From Acropora yongei (Eukaryota; Cnidaria; Anthozoa; Scleractinia; Acroporidae): 17,500 nt of DNA. The stretch lies in the NCBI GenBank assembly GCA_014634225.1, contig BLFN01000298.1, forward strand, positions 282,671 to 300,170. Direction: 5' to 3'. Positions 1-8,893 of the stretch are shown here, one piece after another; within the stretch, counting starts at the first letter, position 1; each line of letters begins with the position of its first letter. The notes under the pieces are model-generated. The model saw only the letters and a program-made list of their open reading frames with translations, had not been told where the DNA came from and made no database searches. The position numbers and the translations under genes were made by a program.

Positions 1-884
1 TTTGAGTTGCGACAGGTATTCTTCTGCTGACTAGTTTGAACTGCTTTAAGCATTCATTGTAACGCTCTACATGAATCCTAGCTTTTGCAATGCGACATGT
101 TTTCCAATTCCTCTGCAGCACTAAGACTTTTTCTACCTTTTAAAACTGATGGGATTTTTAATTGCACTTGGAGAGGATTTAAGAGATCCTGCACAGTGAA
201 ACCACGATCTGCCAAAACCAAGTCATATGGTTTAAGGTGTTTCAAAAGGCCACTTTCCTTAAAGATGTGAACATCATCAATATCACCCTCGAACAAATCA
301 GAAACAAAACATGCTCCACCACTGGGGGTTACAGCAATGAGACACTTAAATGTGTTGGTGTGCTTATAGGAAGAGAAAGTGTTGCCTTGTCTGGCAAAAT
401 TCCTGGAGCATTCCACTCTAAATTCAGTACAATAAAAAATACAGCGTATGTTCTTCATGGTTTTGAGTACCTTAGGGAGGAACCTGCTAAATTGGGCTCT
501 ATCTGGAAACATAAACTTTTGCATGTCTCTAAAAACTACATACATCAACTGAATATATGTTGTAAAACCCCTCTTCAGTCTTAGAAGGCAAATGAAAAGT
601 TTTTCTCTTGTGAAAAATCAGCTTTTGGGCCAGTTCTTGCATTCTCCGTTGCTGGGCAATCTTTGCTTTTCCAGTAGTTGATTGTCTCCAAAGGGCAAAC
701 ATCGTCAAGAAAATCATGCAAAACTTCAAACTGGGAAGGCCTGTGGCCGGTGAAGTGTTTCATGAGAGCTACATCTTGCACAATGTTTTGGTAGGATAAA
801 GTACTCACTATTTTAGGACCCTGTAACTGCGTTGGGGTTAAAAAAATTAATTTCTTGTACTGCTTACAAATAGTTCTTTTCACA
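1..884 (-). pseudogene. DDE_Tnp_4 (ISL2EU/PIF-Harbinger-like) transposase remnant
   Basis: Read right to left, this is a cut-and-paste DNA transposase spread over three frames. Positions 883-581 carry an N-terminal stretch with FTGHRPSQFEVLHDFL, typical of the region before the helix-turn-helix. About 700-540 continues in another frame. Positions 548-78 carry the RNase-H-fold core, with [28 protein letters not shown] and [14 protein letters not shown]. After the stop at 78-80, another frame continues to position 1 with KARIHVER, which holds the third acidic residue. The second Asp (ADRGF) and the Glu (HVER) remain. The first Asp, normally in a DCTEF-type motif, is Tyr (codon 432-434 on the plus strand, YCTEF). 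Two or more frameshifts and the lost Asp mean it is dead. The 3' end lies outside the window, so the terminal repeat cannot be seen. The family assignment is firm; the ISL2EU subgroup is inferred. Confidence 0.85.
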
Positions 885-1200
885 GTTTTCTGGAGTACAA
901 CCTTGAACGATCAAGGGGGAAAACACTCGTCATCGAGTGCAAGTGGGATCTTCTCCAATGAGGCTGTAACTTTTTTCTCGGGCTTACCGTTCTGTTCAAA
1001 GATGCTCGAGTTTGGCAGTCTACCTTTGCTCTTTCCTGAAGAAATAAAAGATGAGCGCTTGACAAGTGACATTCCATATTTAACCAGTCTTTGTTCTGCC
1101 CTTCCTCGTGGTAGTTGAATTTTTCACTTTCTGCCACTTAGGTACGGTCAGGCTTATTTCTGGGTACTGTGACACGTTTTAACCCAACTTTTGCGAACTT
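885..1200 (-). pseudogene. upstream coding remnant of the DDE_Tnp_4 element (unrecognised domain)
   Basis: This minus-strand stretch leads into the transposase remnant and is coding-like in several frames. One frame is open from 1137 to 880. Upstream of its stop, the same frame reads FAKVGLKRVTVPRNKPD near 1190-1145, a basic segment. Another frame gives EKKVTASLEKIPLALDDECF near 975-915. I do not recognise a domain. By analogy with ISL2EU-type elements this could be a decayed DNA-binding N-terminus or linker, but no full zinc-ligand set is visible. Frames change at least twice, so it is as decayed as the core. Assigning it to the same element rests only on position and strand. Confidence 0.35.
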
Positions 1201-2253
1201 GCCAAATTGATGAGTGGTACACCCCTACAAAGATGCCACCAGCATTAATTTGCCTAAGAAATCGAGAGCCTTGCTTTTCTTGCAAGTTATTAAAGTTCAA
1301 ACATTTTGAAACACTCATGAAGCATCTTAACAACTAAACCAGGACGGAACGTACACCATAAAAATTGAACATCTCATGAACCAGTACCATTGTATGAACT
1401 TAAATTCATGAGGTATACCTATGAACCTGAATGAATTCTCACCTTTCCAACTGTCTCAAAGCAATTTTGCAGTAACTCAATAAATAGGAATAAGTTAACA
1501 AGCTTCGGTCATTATGACTTTTCTTTGTGCTTTCCTTTGATAAGTCCTTCACAGTTGGAGTCTTCATTTTCTCCATACATAAACAATAAGAAAGTTCGTA
1601 GGGCATTTTCCAGAAGTTATCACTGCGTTTTAACTGGTTGGTATTGCCCTCACGTTTTTCTGGAACTTGGCACAAAATTTATTCATTTGACAGGCGATTG
1701 AAGCTCTTTTTGGCTTTGCCTTGCATGTTCTGGATGAGTGTGGTATAAGGTTTGCAACAACAAGTTAAAAGATAGGGTTCATAGCAGATATCTTTGATCC
1801 AGAGGTACAGAGTTAACTGCATAATAGTTTTGTTTAATTTCTGCTCTTTGTCTCAGTTCTTGTTAAGGTATATGACGATCCAAAGATTTTCACAAAGAAC
1901 CAAAACCACGAACAAATACATTATCAAACGTGTTATCATGAATACTGAAGGTTAAGTTATTTTGCTGTTTTTACTGCAGTTTATCTTTTCTTCTTCTCTT
2001 AGCCGCATTTTGATTTTTTTCCTTTTTGTGTGTTTCTATTGGTAGGCAGTACTTCAAGCGATCATGAAGAACTAGGGCCTCAATTGTTTCCGTGCAAAGT
2101 TCTTCTTAAAAAAAAATATGGACTATAAGAACAAAATATATAATAAATAAGTTCAAGTTCTAAGCTTGACTTACTTGCTGGTAGTTTTCTCTTATTCGAA
2201 AAGTAAATTGTCATCAATAAAATTTCACATTTAATAATCACTTTGTGTAACAG
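1201..2253. other. AT-rich stretch with no gene recognised
   Basis: No protein domain, RNA gene or clear repeat was recognised here. Short ORFs, such as a minus-strand one at 1675-1439, show no family features. A pyrimidine-rich run with an AG at about 1980-2045 could act as a splice acceptor for a short plus-strand exon starting SSDHEELGPQLFPCK. That would place it just upstream of the F-box-like exons, but this is very weak. Confidence 0.4.
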
Positions 2254-2523
2254 AATCTGCCCGATGTTATACTGGTTAAACTATTCAAGGGGCCACCAGC
2301 CAGAGAGGTAAATAACCGTCATTAAATAATCACCGTGTAATCTTGGTCAAATAATAACAATACTTTTTCCATCTCCTGAATTTGCTTTGTTACTGACTTT
2401 AAGATCCACTACGGCGAGGCTCTGGTACAGCAAAAGTCACTAGTTACGGTTCTAGCAAGGTTTTGCGCCTTAGCATGGCTGTCTGGTGCGGAAAACATGA
2501 TGAGTTGGCGGAGTGTTCACAAT
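2254..2523 (+). CDS. candidate two-exon F-box-like gene fragment
   Basis: Two short open segments are flanked by splice-like signals and keep one phase. The first (2254-2307) follows TTTGTGTAACAG, encodes NLPDVILVKLFKGPPAREV-like text and ends at GTAAAT. The second (2431-2523) follows TGGTACAG, encodes a stretch including ARFCALAWLSGAENMMSWRSV and ends at GTGAGT. Exon lengths of 54 and 93 nt are both whole codons. The order LPD..L.K.F...PAR, then C..W......WRSV, resembles a degenerate F-box (about 45 residues), the Skp1-binding module of SCF ubiquitin ligases. No start codon, substrate-binding repeats or further exons could be found. It may be a decayed copy, a real split gene with distant exons, or coincidence. 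Confidence 0.3.
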
Positions 2524-2949
2524 GTGAGTAAACTATTGTATTTTTATTGGATCTTTACTAATTAGAATGAACAGGTGGCATAAAAACGTTAACTTTTACA
2601 ATATTTCAAAAGAATTTGGGTTTTATTTTGGGTGTTGATAATGAATGCTTGTTATTCTCTTGAACCTAATAGTATGACAACAAAATGGCAGGTTTTGTAG
2701 AGTATCAATGCTCATTCAGACAGGGTGTGCAGGGCTATGTAGGAATTAGCTATAGTTGTCTGCCAACAAGAAAAATATAGTACTTCTGCAAAACAAAGAC
2801 ATGCTCACTTGTTCACTCTGTAAAACTCAACCGTCGATGTTGGCTTGATTTCATAGGTGTCAGGATCTCCTGTAAAATCAATCATTGAGCCTCTTGCTTT
2901 CGTCTAACAAGCAGAGGACTTGTGTGCACGATAGACTCCTTGGTCCGTT
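2524..2949. other. no gene recognised
   Basis: AT-rich sequence downstream of the F-box-like exons. I saw no coding signal, tandem repeat or RNA gene. If the F-box candidate is real, this would be intron. Confidence 0.4.
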
Positions 2950-3067
2950 TTACAAGATGGGTCCACTCTTCGTCACCATTACTTCTTTCATTTCTTCAAA
3001 CACATGATTTTTTCCCTCTTGGTTTTCTTGATTGTTATCTTGATGACACATATTGTGTACCATGACA

Positions 3068-3148
3068 CTCAGTTCAGGACCCTTGTTTGCATTCTTTGGT
3101 ATCAATCCTTGCAGTGTCTGGGCCCGGTGAGTTGCCTCATGTTGGTGG
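3068..3148. repeat. dispersed repeat D, copy 1
   Basis: The block from CACTCAGTTC to CCTCATGTTGG recurs in divergent form at about 5041-5120. Shared landmarks are ACTCAGTTC.GGACCCTTGTTTGC, then TCAATCCTTGC, then GAGTTGCCTCAT. Both copies are in the same orientation, about 1.9 kb apart. On the minus strand both can be read as NANKGPELS or NKANKGPELS, so the repeat may come from an old coding element. The family is unknown. Confidence 0.6.
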
Positions 3149-3238
3149 GTCAGCAACACACAAACCCTAACTCGGGTTGCATTGTTGATTTTCAGCTACC
3201 GATCTGTCAATCCTTGCTTTGTCTGAAACCTGGTGAGT

Positions 3239-3420
3239 TAATTAAGTACATGATCACATTTCTTCAACATGTTTCCTGGCAACAACATGCTCTGGTAACA
3301 ATGAGTTGGGTTGGTAACCCGATGAAATCCCCTGGACAACTATGAACTGAAAAACTGATACAAATCATCTGGTATAATAGATGAGCTGGGGTTACTAATC
3401 CCTGGGGAGTGCCCCTCATG
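3239..3420. repeat. dispersed repeat A, copy 1
   Basis: A non-coding block of about 180 bases that recurs at about 3983-4160 in the same orientation. In order, both share ATTAAGTAC, TTTCTTCAACAT, CAACAATGAGTTGGGTT.GTAAC, AATCATCTGG or GATCATCTGG, GAGCT.GGGT and GAGTGCC. Identity by eye is roughly 70-75 percent, so the duplication is old. I do not know the repeat family. Confidence 0.65.
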
Positions 3421-3486
3421 ATGCTCAAATGTCAAGTGTCTTAGTTACAGGATAGTACCCTTGTCACAACATACAACAAGGGGGGG

Positions 3487-3640
3487 ACCAGGAAACCACA
3501 ACAAAATTGCCCAGAAATGAGTTGACTGATGTCCCATGTCAATCCCAAACATCAAGTAAAAAATTCATGACTTTATGCAAAGTAGCTTTTCCGATCTCAA
3601 GATTGGGCAATGGGTGCGAAACGACCAACCTACCCTAGGC
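3487..3640. repeat. dispersed repeat B, copy 1
   Basis: This block matches about 6585-6747 in the same orientation. Shared landmarks in order are ACCAG.AAACCA, CAAAATT.C.CAGAAATGAGTTGA, AAAAAATCATGAC or AAAAATTCATGAC, TTATGCA, then ATGGGTGC.A. It is non-coding and divergent. Together with repeats A, C and D it shows that 3.0-7.1 kb is built from a small set of shared repeat modules. Confidence 0.6.
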
Positions 3641-3720
3641 TGAGCCACAAGTCTCCACACCAAGTTTGGGTCGATTTGCCCTCAACCTCACAGAGATAGG
3701 ACACATCGTGGAATTATGCA

Positions 3721-3768
3721 AACCCTAACCCATAAATGACAGGAAACAAATATGTTTGGGTTAGGGTT
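3721..3768. repeat. inverted repeat with telomere-like arms
   Basis: A perfect 12-base inverted repeat, AACCCTAACCCA at 3721-3732 and TGGGTTAGGGTT at 3757-3768, encloses a 24-base spacer. Each arm holds about one and a half units of the animal telomere repeat TTAGGG. A hairpin could form. A further AACCCTAACTCGGG is nearby at about 3164. The arms are too short to call an interstitial telomere array. Confidence 0.6.
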
Positions 3769-3982
3769 CATTTAGTCTGCATTCATCTTTCTGTAGTGCA
3801 CAGGTTCAACTTGTCATACTTCAGCAGTGAAATTTACAAGTGACATTCACGCTATCAATGCTGAATCGATACAACTGGCACAAGAGGAACAAATATGTTT
3901 GTCTTATGGGTCCTACCCCATCCTCTGAAATTTCAATAACATTTCCTTATCAAAGGAGCATGTCTTGAAGTTCATCAGCTAA

Positions 3983-4160
3983 ATTAAGTACTACCTAATT
4001 AAATTTCTTCAACATAGTTGGATGGCAACTACATGCCCTGGCAACAATGAGTTGGGTTAGTAACCTTAAGAAACCCCCTGAACCGACGTCTGCTGCAGAT
4101 CATCTGGGAAAATACGAGCTAGGGTAACCAATCCTTGAGGAGTGCCTCACGAATACAGGA
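3983..4160. repeat. dispersed repeat A, copy 2
   Basis: Second copy of the block at 3239-3420, same orientation, with several small insertions and deletions. It abuts the minus-strand coding-like remnant at 4191-4990, so it may be the non-coding flank of the same element. Confidence 0.65.
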
Positions 4161-4190
4161 ATAAAATGCAACTAAAACTAAAATCATGTA

Positions 4191-4990
4191 TCAGGATTCC
4201 AGCCCAATGTTATACCAGACTTGCAAAATCACTGGCTTACACACCCCTTGTGAATTCAACAACATCTTGCAATGAATACTTAACCACACTTTCTTGTCTC
4301 CTAAAATAACATTTTCCCTCCTCATCTTCATACACTGGGTGAAACTTGATGTCATCACCCTCTTTCCCTTAAACAAATTTCTCCTTTTTTCATGGAAACA
4401 TTGTTATTTCCACAACATGCAAAGGCGAGAGAATTCCCCTGTGAACTGCTTTTATTGCTTCCTTGTCACACAAGAAGTAGCCTGGTGTTCGCAAAAGGTG
4501 TGGCCCAAATCGACTGCTGTCCATCTCACCATTGACACGATCTTGAAGTTCAGGTTGCAATTTCACATCACTTGTTTCTGCAAGATCTAAAAGTTGCACA
4601 AATTCAACTTTGTAGCATTCTTCTGGGACCTTTGGAGTGTATTTGCTCAATAAATCTCCAACAGAAACTCTGACATGATCCCTCTGCTATTGCAACATAT
4701 GCAGTCCTTTTACTTTTTCATCATCAATAATTCCTTTATGAACAGCACCACCTTTTCCTGTGTTCAGAAATGCATTAATATTCTGTGACAGAAGGCTGGT
4801 GTCCTGTTTATTCCACCACCTTCTGCAAGGACACATGTGCATCGTTGCTCCTTTGCTTGTGGCTTCTGACTCTAAAGCTCTAAAGTCTGAAGTACAAATC
4901 TCAATTGCTTGATCTTGTGAAAAAGCTCTACAAACGTCCTATGTAAAAACTGACTTTTTTTCCTCTGAAGGGGGTCCCTGAGAGGGGCTT
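4191..4990 (-). pseudogene. coding-like remnant of an unidentified (probably mobile) element
   Basis: Read right to left, this shows protein-like text in shifting frames. About 4760-4690 gives TGKGGAVHKGIIDDEKVKGL. After one stop the frame resumes through 4650-4390 with KVPEECYKVEFVQLLDLAE and RFGPHLLRTPGYFLCDKEA. Positions 4376-4191 give a further open stretch. The composition (mixed charged and hydrophobic, with Trp, Cys and His) looks like real protein rather than random reading. I do not recognise the domain. Being broken, and flanked by repeats A and D that also occur elsewhere in the window, suggests a dead transposable element. A decayed host gene is the alternative. Confidence 0.4.
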
Positions 4991-5040
4991 ATTTCTCTCA
5001 GCGAGGACGTCTGCCGTGTCCTAAACAGTGTCATTCTACC

Positions 5041-5120
5041 CACTCAGTTCGGGACCCTTGTTTGCCTTATTTCATGTCAATCCTTGCCATGTCTGGATCA
5101 GGCGAGTTGCCTCATCTTGT
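5041..5120. repeat. dispersed repeat D, copy 2
   Basis: Second copy of the block at 3068-3148, same orientation. Inside and just after it the phrase GAGTTGCC.CAT.TTGT occurs twice (about 5104 and 5141), a small internal duplication of roughly 40 bases. Confidence 0.55.
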
Positions 5121-5269
5121 TCTTCAACACTAATGGAACCCAGCGAGTTGCCCCATGTTGTCCCTAAAGCCATAAGTGGTCTTTGCCTTGGGTTTTCTTT
5201 CAACCATCTTCCCTTATGAAACCTTGACAAGGTTCTTTTGTGACAGCGTAATTGACAGTGCCCTTGTAT

Positions 5270-5360
5270 AACCAATCACTAATACAATACTAACTACTAA
5301 TGTAATAAAACTCAACCACTAGTGCAATATAGGAGCTAACCACTAATGTAATAAACATCC
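5270..5360. repeat. degenerate minisatellite, four units of about 23 bases
   Basis: Four consecutive units start at 5270, 5291, 5314 and 5338, each a variant of AACCACTAATGTAATAAAACTC (21 to 24 bases). All keep the core (A/T)ACTA or (C)ACTA followed by (T/C)AATA. Unit divergence means the array is not recent. No coding role is apparent. Confidence 0.7.
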
Positions 5361-6056
5361 AAAGAGATTTTTATCACATTTAGTACAGTAGTGATCGTAA
5401 CTTCAATCCCATCCATAGTATGTTGTCATAGATGACATAACCAAACCAAAATAGTTTCGTAAACCTCTTTGATAAAACTTCAACGGATGCCTGGACCCCC
5501 AAAACACAAACACACAAAGCAAAGCAAGCTTGGTCTGTCCCTGCTTTAAAGGATAACTTTCTATCAAATGACCAATATCATGTCCATTAACGATTTTTCA
5601 CCAGAAGCAAACTCTTACATTGATGCTTACAAGTTAAACAGAGGCATCCGTTCCATCAGAGCTGTTAAAAGAGTATGATGGTCACCATGAATACGATATC
5701 ACATGAGTAAACTAACTCATCCCAATGAACACATACGGCAAAGTCCTAAATTTTTCAGTCATGTGGAACTTGTCTTTTAGAGAAACCAAAGGGCAAGGGA
5801 AAACTCCTTATTATGGAGATAAGGTGAGGACGTCATTCCAGAGTCAATGTTTCCTATATTTGTAAAGCACTTAAAACAGGACTGGATAAGTGCTACATAA
5901 ATACACCCACTCCATAGATGGCCGAACATGCACATAACTTGGGTGGAATAGCATGAGAACGAGGCTAGTCAGTCCTTGACTAAAAAACTTGGTGGGAGTT
6001 CTCACTTGTTTTCAATAATGCCTTCCTTCTGCTACCTGCCTGAATGAAACCAAAAA
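5361..6056. other. no gene recognised; one SINE/LINE-tail-like motif
   Basis: No coding signal was recognised. At about 5861-5906 the sequence TGTAAAGCACTTAAAACAGG followed by GGATAAGTGCTACATAAATAC resembles the conserved 3' tail shared by many animal SINEs and their partner LINEs, where AGCGCTT pairs with an AAGCGCT arm before TATAAAT. Here the arms AAGCACTTA and TAAGTGCT can pair. This is a family-level resemblance only. Confidence 0.35.
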
Positions 6057-6472
6057 GGACTTTGTCAGTTTTACAAGGATGCGAAAAACGAAAAGATATC
6101 GTATCTTAATTTTCCCACTGATACTAGACATAAACAATGGCTGCATGCAACAAGAGAGGATGTGGGAAAGGACTTTCACGTAACTAAGACAAAGGTGTGT
6201 TCTCTCATTTTCGGTCAAACAATTTGAAAAAGACGCTAAATGCAAGAGTACATGTAAAAGACAATGTGGTCCCTTCAAGATTTAAATGGTGTCTGGAATC
6301 ACCACAAAAGAGAAAGGCTCCAGCAGTACGATTTCCTTTACAAGCTACCACAGAAAAAAAGCCATCGACCAGCACTGCGTCATGTAGTTCATTAGAATCA
6401 ACTAACGAAAGTGAAACCGTTCAATTAAGATACTTTTGTAGCCACTTACAAATTTCTAAACCCAGGCATTGA
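6057..6472 (+). pseudogene. THAP-type zinc-finger (C2CH) remnant with one frameshift
   Basis: THAP domains are about 90-residue DNA-binding zinc fingers found in P-element, ISL2EU and Kolobok transposases and in host regulators. Frame one (about 6060-6206) reads LCQFYKDAKNEKISYLNF, then FPTD...W and TKVCS. It supplies an upstream Cys (codon 6063-6065), the FP and W landmarks and the downstream Cys (codon 6198-6200). At about 6203-6206 the frame shifts. The second frame starts HFRSNNLKKTLN and contains VVPSRFKW, matching the C-terminal His-Phe and the AVP-type box. It then runs as a Ser/Thr-rich basic tail to a stop at 6472. One lost base at the CS(L)HF site would explain the break. The N-terminal start with the first Cys is not clear. 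There is no transposase domain nearby in this orientation, so parentage is open. Confidence 0.65.
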
Positions 6473-6516
6473 GGGGGAAAACATCAGATACTGCTCTTCT
6501 TCTGAACACCGTATAC

Positions 6517-6593
6517 CAGAAAGCATTGCAGTTTTATAAGTTGGCAAAGCCCCACTTTAGGTGGGCAAAACCCCAATGCATATGACCAGAAAA
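6517..6593. repeat. dispersed repeat C, copy 1
   Basis: The segment CAGAAAGC.TTGC.GTT.TA followed by GGCAAAGCCCCACTTTAGGTG and a GCATAT.A tract recurs at about 6999-7073 in the same orientation. Copy 1 runs straight into repeat B copy 2. The shared 21-base core beginning GGCAAAGCCCCACTTTAGG is identical, so this pair is more recent than repeats A and B. Confidence 0.65.
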
Positions 6594-6747
6594 CCAGACC
6601 AAAATTCCTCAGAAATGAGTTGAATTCCCTCCCAAGTCAAGCCCGGGCAAAAAAATCATGACATTATGCACATTAGATTCACACCAAAATTGCACAACCA
6701 TCTCAAAGTTCGGCCATGGGTGCAACCTGGTCCTTAACCCCACCCAC
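6585..6747. repeat. dispersed repeat B, copy 2
   Basis: Second copy of the block at 3487-3640, same orientation, about 3.1 kb away. It carries an extra insertion between the ATGCA and the GGCCATGGGTGC landmarks. Confidence 0.6.
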
Positions 6748-6998
6748 CAAAGAAAATTTAGTCATCAAAACTAATTCGCATAGATTACAGTAGGGACACA
6801 TGCATCACACAAAAGTAGGAGTAACAACTGATTTTTATTGAATATAACACTTTCATATGATCAAATAGAAGCAGGTCTATTTTCAGTTTCAATCAAGTTT
6901 ACAGATTGGAAAAAATACCATAAAACAAACTATGGTAATTTCCTGAGCGGTATTTTTTTCCCTTTTTGCTAACATAACAAGATGACATGATTAAACTA
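6748..6998. other. no gene recognised
   Basis: AT-rich non-coding sequence between copies of repeats B and C. No domain or RNA gene was seen. Confidence 0.4.
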
Positions 6999-7073
6999 CA
7001 GAAAGCGTTGCGGTTATATATGTCGGCAAAGCCCCACTTTAGGTGCATATAAATATAAATGCATATAAAACCA
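6999..7073. repeat. dispersed repeat C, copy 2
   Basis: Second copy of the 6517-6593 block. Its 3' part has become an AT-rich near-palindrome, TGCATATAAATATAAATGCATA, where copy 1 has a GGGCAAAACCCC segment. Confidence 0.6.
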
Positions 7074-7229
7074 CATGATGACATCAGTAAACTTAACAGG
7101 TTATGGGCCCAGGAGAACCCTCGTGTTTGACTGAGATAAAGCTCTGGAGCTGAAATTTCTCAGTTACATCCACCTTCAAAAGATGTACAGCATGGTTATC
7201 CCAAAGGAAGCTGAAACGAATAAAGGGAA

Positions 7230-7915
7230 CATGCATTCGCCGAACTGGTCCAGTGTTTGGACGACAGAAACCTCTCTCTTGTGATAAGAGAAGAATACAA
7301 TGACAGTAGAGAAGCACTTAAGGTTCTGAGAGAGCACTACCAAGGGAAAGGAAAGCCCCCTATCGTTGCCCTGTACACTTAGCTGACTTCGCTTCAACAT
7401 GGGTGAAGGCAAAACCACCACAGATTATAACATTAGGGTGGAGACGGCTCCAACTTCCCTTGAAGCAACCGGCAAGGTCATCAGCGACGGCTTGTTGGTC
7501 ATTATGACGCTCAAAGGCTTGCCCTCCAACTACAAGACGTTTTGTACTGAGGTAATGAAAAGGGAGAATGACCGGTGCAGCAGTAAAGACCGTGAGAATG
7601 GTGGAAACACAGATGGCATTATGCCTGCGAAAGTGCCTGGGAAAAAGCCTCAAATGTGGACGAAAAGGGCAAAAAAGTGTTGACTGCCATTCAAACAAAG
7701 TCAGAGAGAATGCTGCTAGAGATGCCGAAATAACTCCCACAACACCAAGGTTGGCAACGAGGGAACTATGCCACAGCATTAGCCACTCTCCAACACAAAA
7801 ACTGAGCAATGAATCCAGTAATCATAGTTTTCTCTTTACCATTAAGGATGAAGAAAGTAGAGGTAAGATAAACCTTTCACCGTTCTGGGCCTCTTTAGTG
7901 GCTTTCAGACGCTGA
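7230..7915 (+). pseudogene. Copia-type retrotransposon gag remnant
   Basis: Gag packages element RNA into virus-like particles. Frame one (about 7230-7398) reads FAELVQCLDDRNLSLVI, then REALKVLREHYQGKGKP and VALYT, followed by a stop within the LTSL motif. Frame two (7399-7683) gives TTTDYNIRVETA, ISDGLLVIMTLKGLP and TEVMKREN, the usual order of a Copia (Retrotran_gag_2/UBN2-like) gag. Frame three (about 7640-7915) has a nucleocapsid-type zinc knuckle, SLKCGRKGQKSVDC. The CX2CX4HX4C pattern has decayed to S, C, Q, C, so two of four zinc ligands are lost. The text after it (SSNHSFLFTIKDE) resembles the gag-protease junction. No protease, integrase or RT of this element follows; a piggyBac remnant starts within about 200 bases. 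The element is dead and truncated. Confidence 0.7.
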
Positions 7916-8124
7916 TGTAACGGTCAAGCTCAAAATTATAATAGAAACGCTTAGAGGGGGATTACATGCATTTCCAGATATAGTAAACCCATGACTGATT
8001 GCGTCAGACGGATTTCCTCTATGTGGTTGCATACAAATATTTCAAAATATTGGCCTTCGAAGAGTTTTAAAAGGTACTAATAAATTATTTTGTTGCGTGG
8101 TTTGTTGTTGTGATTTCTGTAGTT

Positions 8125-8893
8125 ATGTCTTCCAATTCAGACGATTCTGTTACTCTTTCTGGCAGCCAATCAGAGCTAGATTTAGATGATATTTTGGGTG
8201 AAAGTGAAGAGGAAGACAACGATTTCGAAGGATTCGATAATAACAAGATTCCTCCTGAAATTCAGCATCAGTGATTGTGAACAGTTGAAGACAACCGCGA
8301 ACATTTTACGGAATTTATTGCGCCAAATGCTGGCCCTACGAGAAACAATACAGGGAAGAACCCAGCTGAGATTTTTTGTTTGTTTTTGACTGAGGAAATT
8401 CTTTTCAACATTAAGACATGGACCGACAGAAATGCCGCTAAGAAGCGAAGCCAAAATCCAAGGCAGCACCGAACTCCATGGACCCCTGCGGAAAGCACAT
8501 TTAATTCAAAAGCCCTGTTATGAAAACTACTTAGTAAGACATGAACAGTTCTGGTTGTTTCGTTCGCCTGGTTTTTGGGAAGTGTTTAGCCAAAAACGAT
8601 TTAACCAAATCAAATGATACAACCCAAACTGTCAACTCCAACCATGCTGGCTACCCACAGGAACTTGCAGATGAAGCCAAGGGAATCAGACAAGGTAAGT
8701 TTAGGTGGAGGCAGTTCCATGAACTGGTTGCCACTGTCTGGCAAGATACAAAAGCTGTCAACTTCCTTCCTGTTGTCAGCCCAGCAAGAGAAACTGTACA
8801 GGTGACCCACAAAAGGAGACAACCGGAAGGTGGTCGCACAGTCCACCACCAGATCCAAATAGACTGCCCCAAGGTTGCTTCAGAATATGGAAA
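8125..8893 (+). pseudogene. piggyBac transposase remnant A, catalytic core deleted
   Basis: The ATG at 8125 opens an acidic N-terminus (SELDLDDILGESEEEDN), typical of piggyBac. Stops at 8272 and 8278 interrupt it, and the same frame resumes with FTEFIAPNAGPT, IFCLFLTEEILFNIKTWTD and RNA, matching the family's GPT...FF.LF...L...I...TNRYA block. A shift to another frame (about 8490-8617) gives KPCYENYLVRHEQFW and FSQKRFNQIK, the block before the first catalytic Asp. At about 8620-8645 the text jumps to the region after the second Asp: RQGKFRWRQFHELVATVWQD, then CPKVASEYGKFT. The middle, with the DEG and DNFFT aspartates, is missing, so roughly 700 bases were deleted. A degenerate GTAAACCCATGACTG at about 7983 might be the old 5' end. 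The remnant ends at a junction with Gypsy sequence. Confidence 0.7.

Noticed and set aside
237..584. Plus-strand ORF of 115 codons
   Set aside because: Shadow of the minus-strand DDE_Tnp_4 core, which has unmistakable motifs.
5270..5360. CRISPR-like array
   Set aside because: Units are directly adjacent with no unique spacers and the context is animal DNA; it is a degenerate minisatellite.
7360..7809. Minus-strand ORF of 149 codons
   Set aside because: It is antisense to the Copia gag remnant, whose plus-strand frames carry clear gag and zinc-knuckle motifs; the minus text shows no family features.
8182..8498. Two overlapping minus-strand ORFs of 76 and 95 codons
   Set aside because: Antisense to the piggyBac A N-terminal block, which explains the open reading; no recognisable domain.
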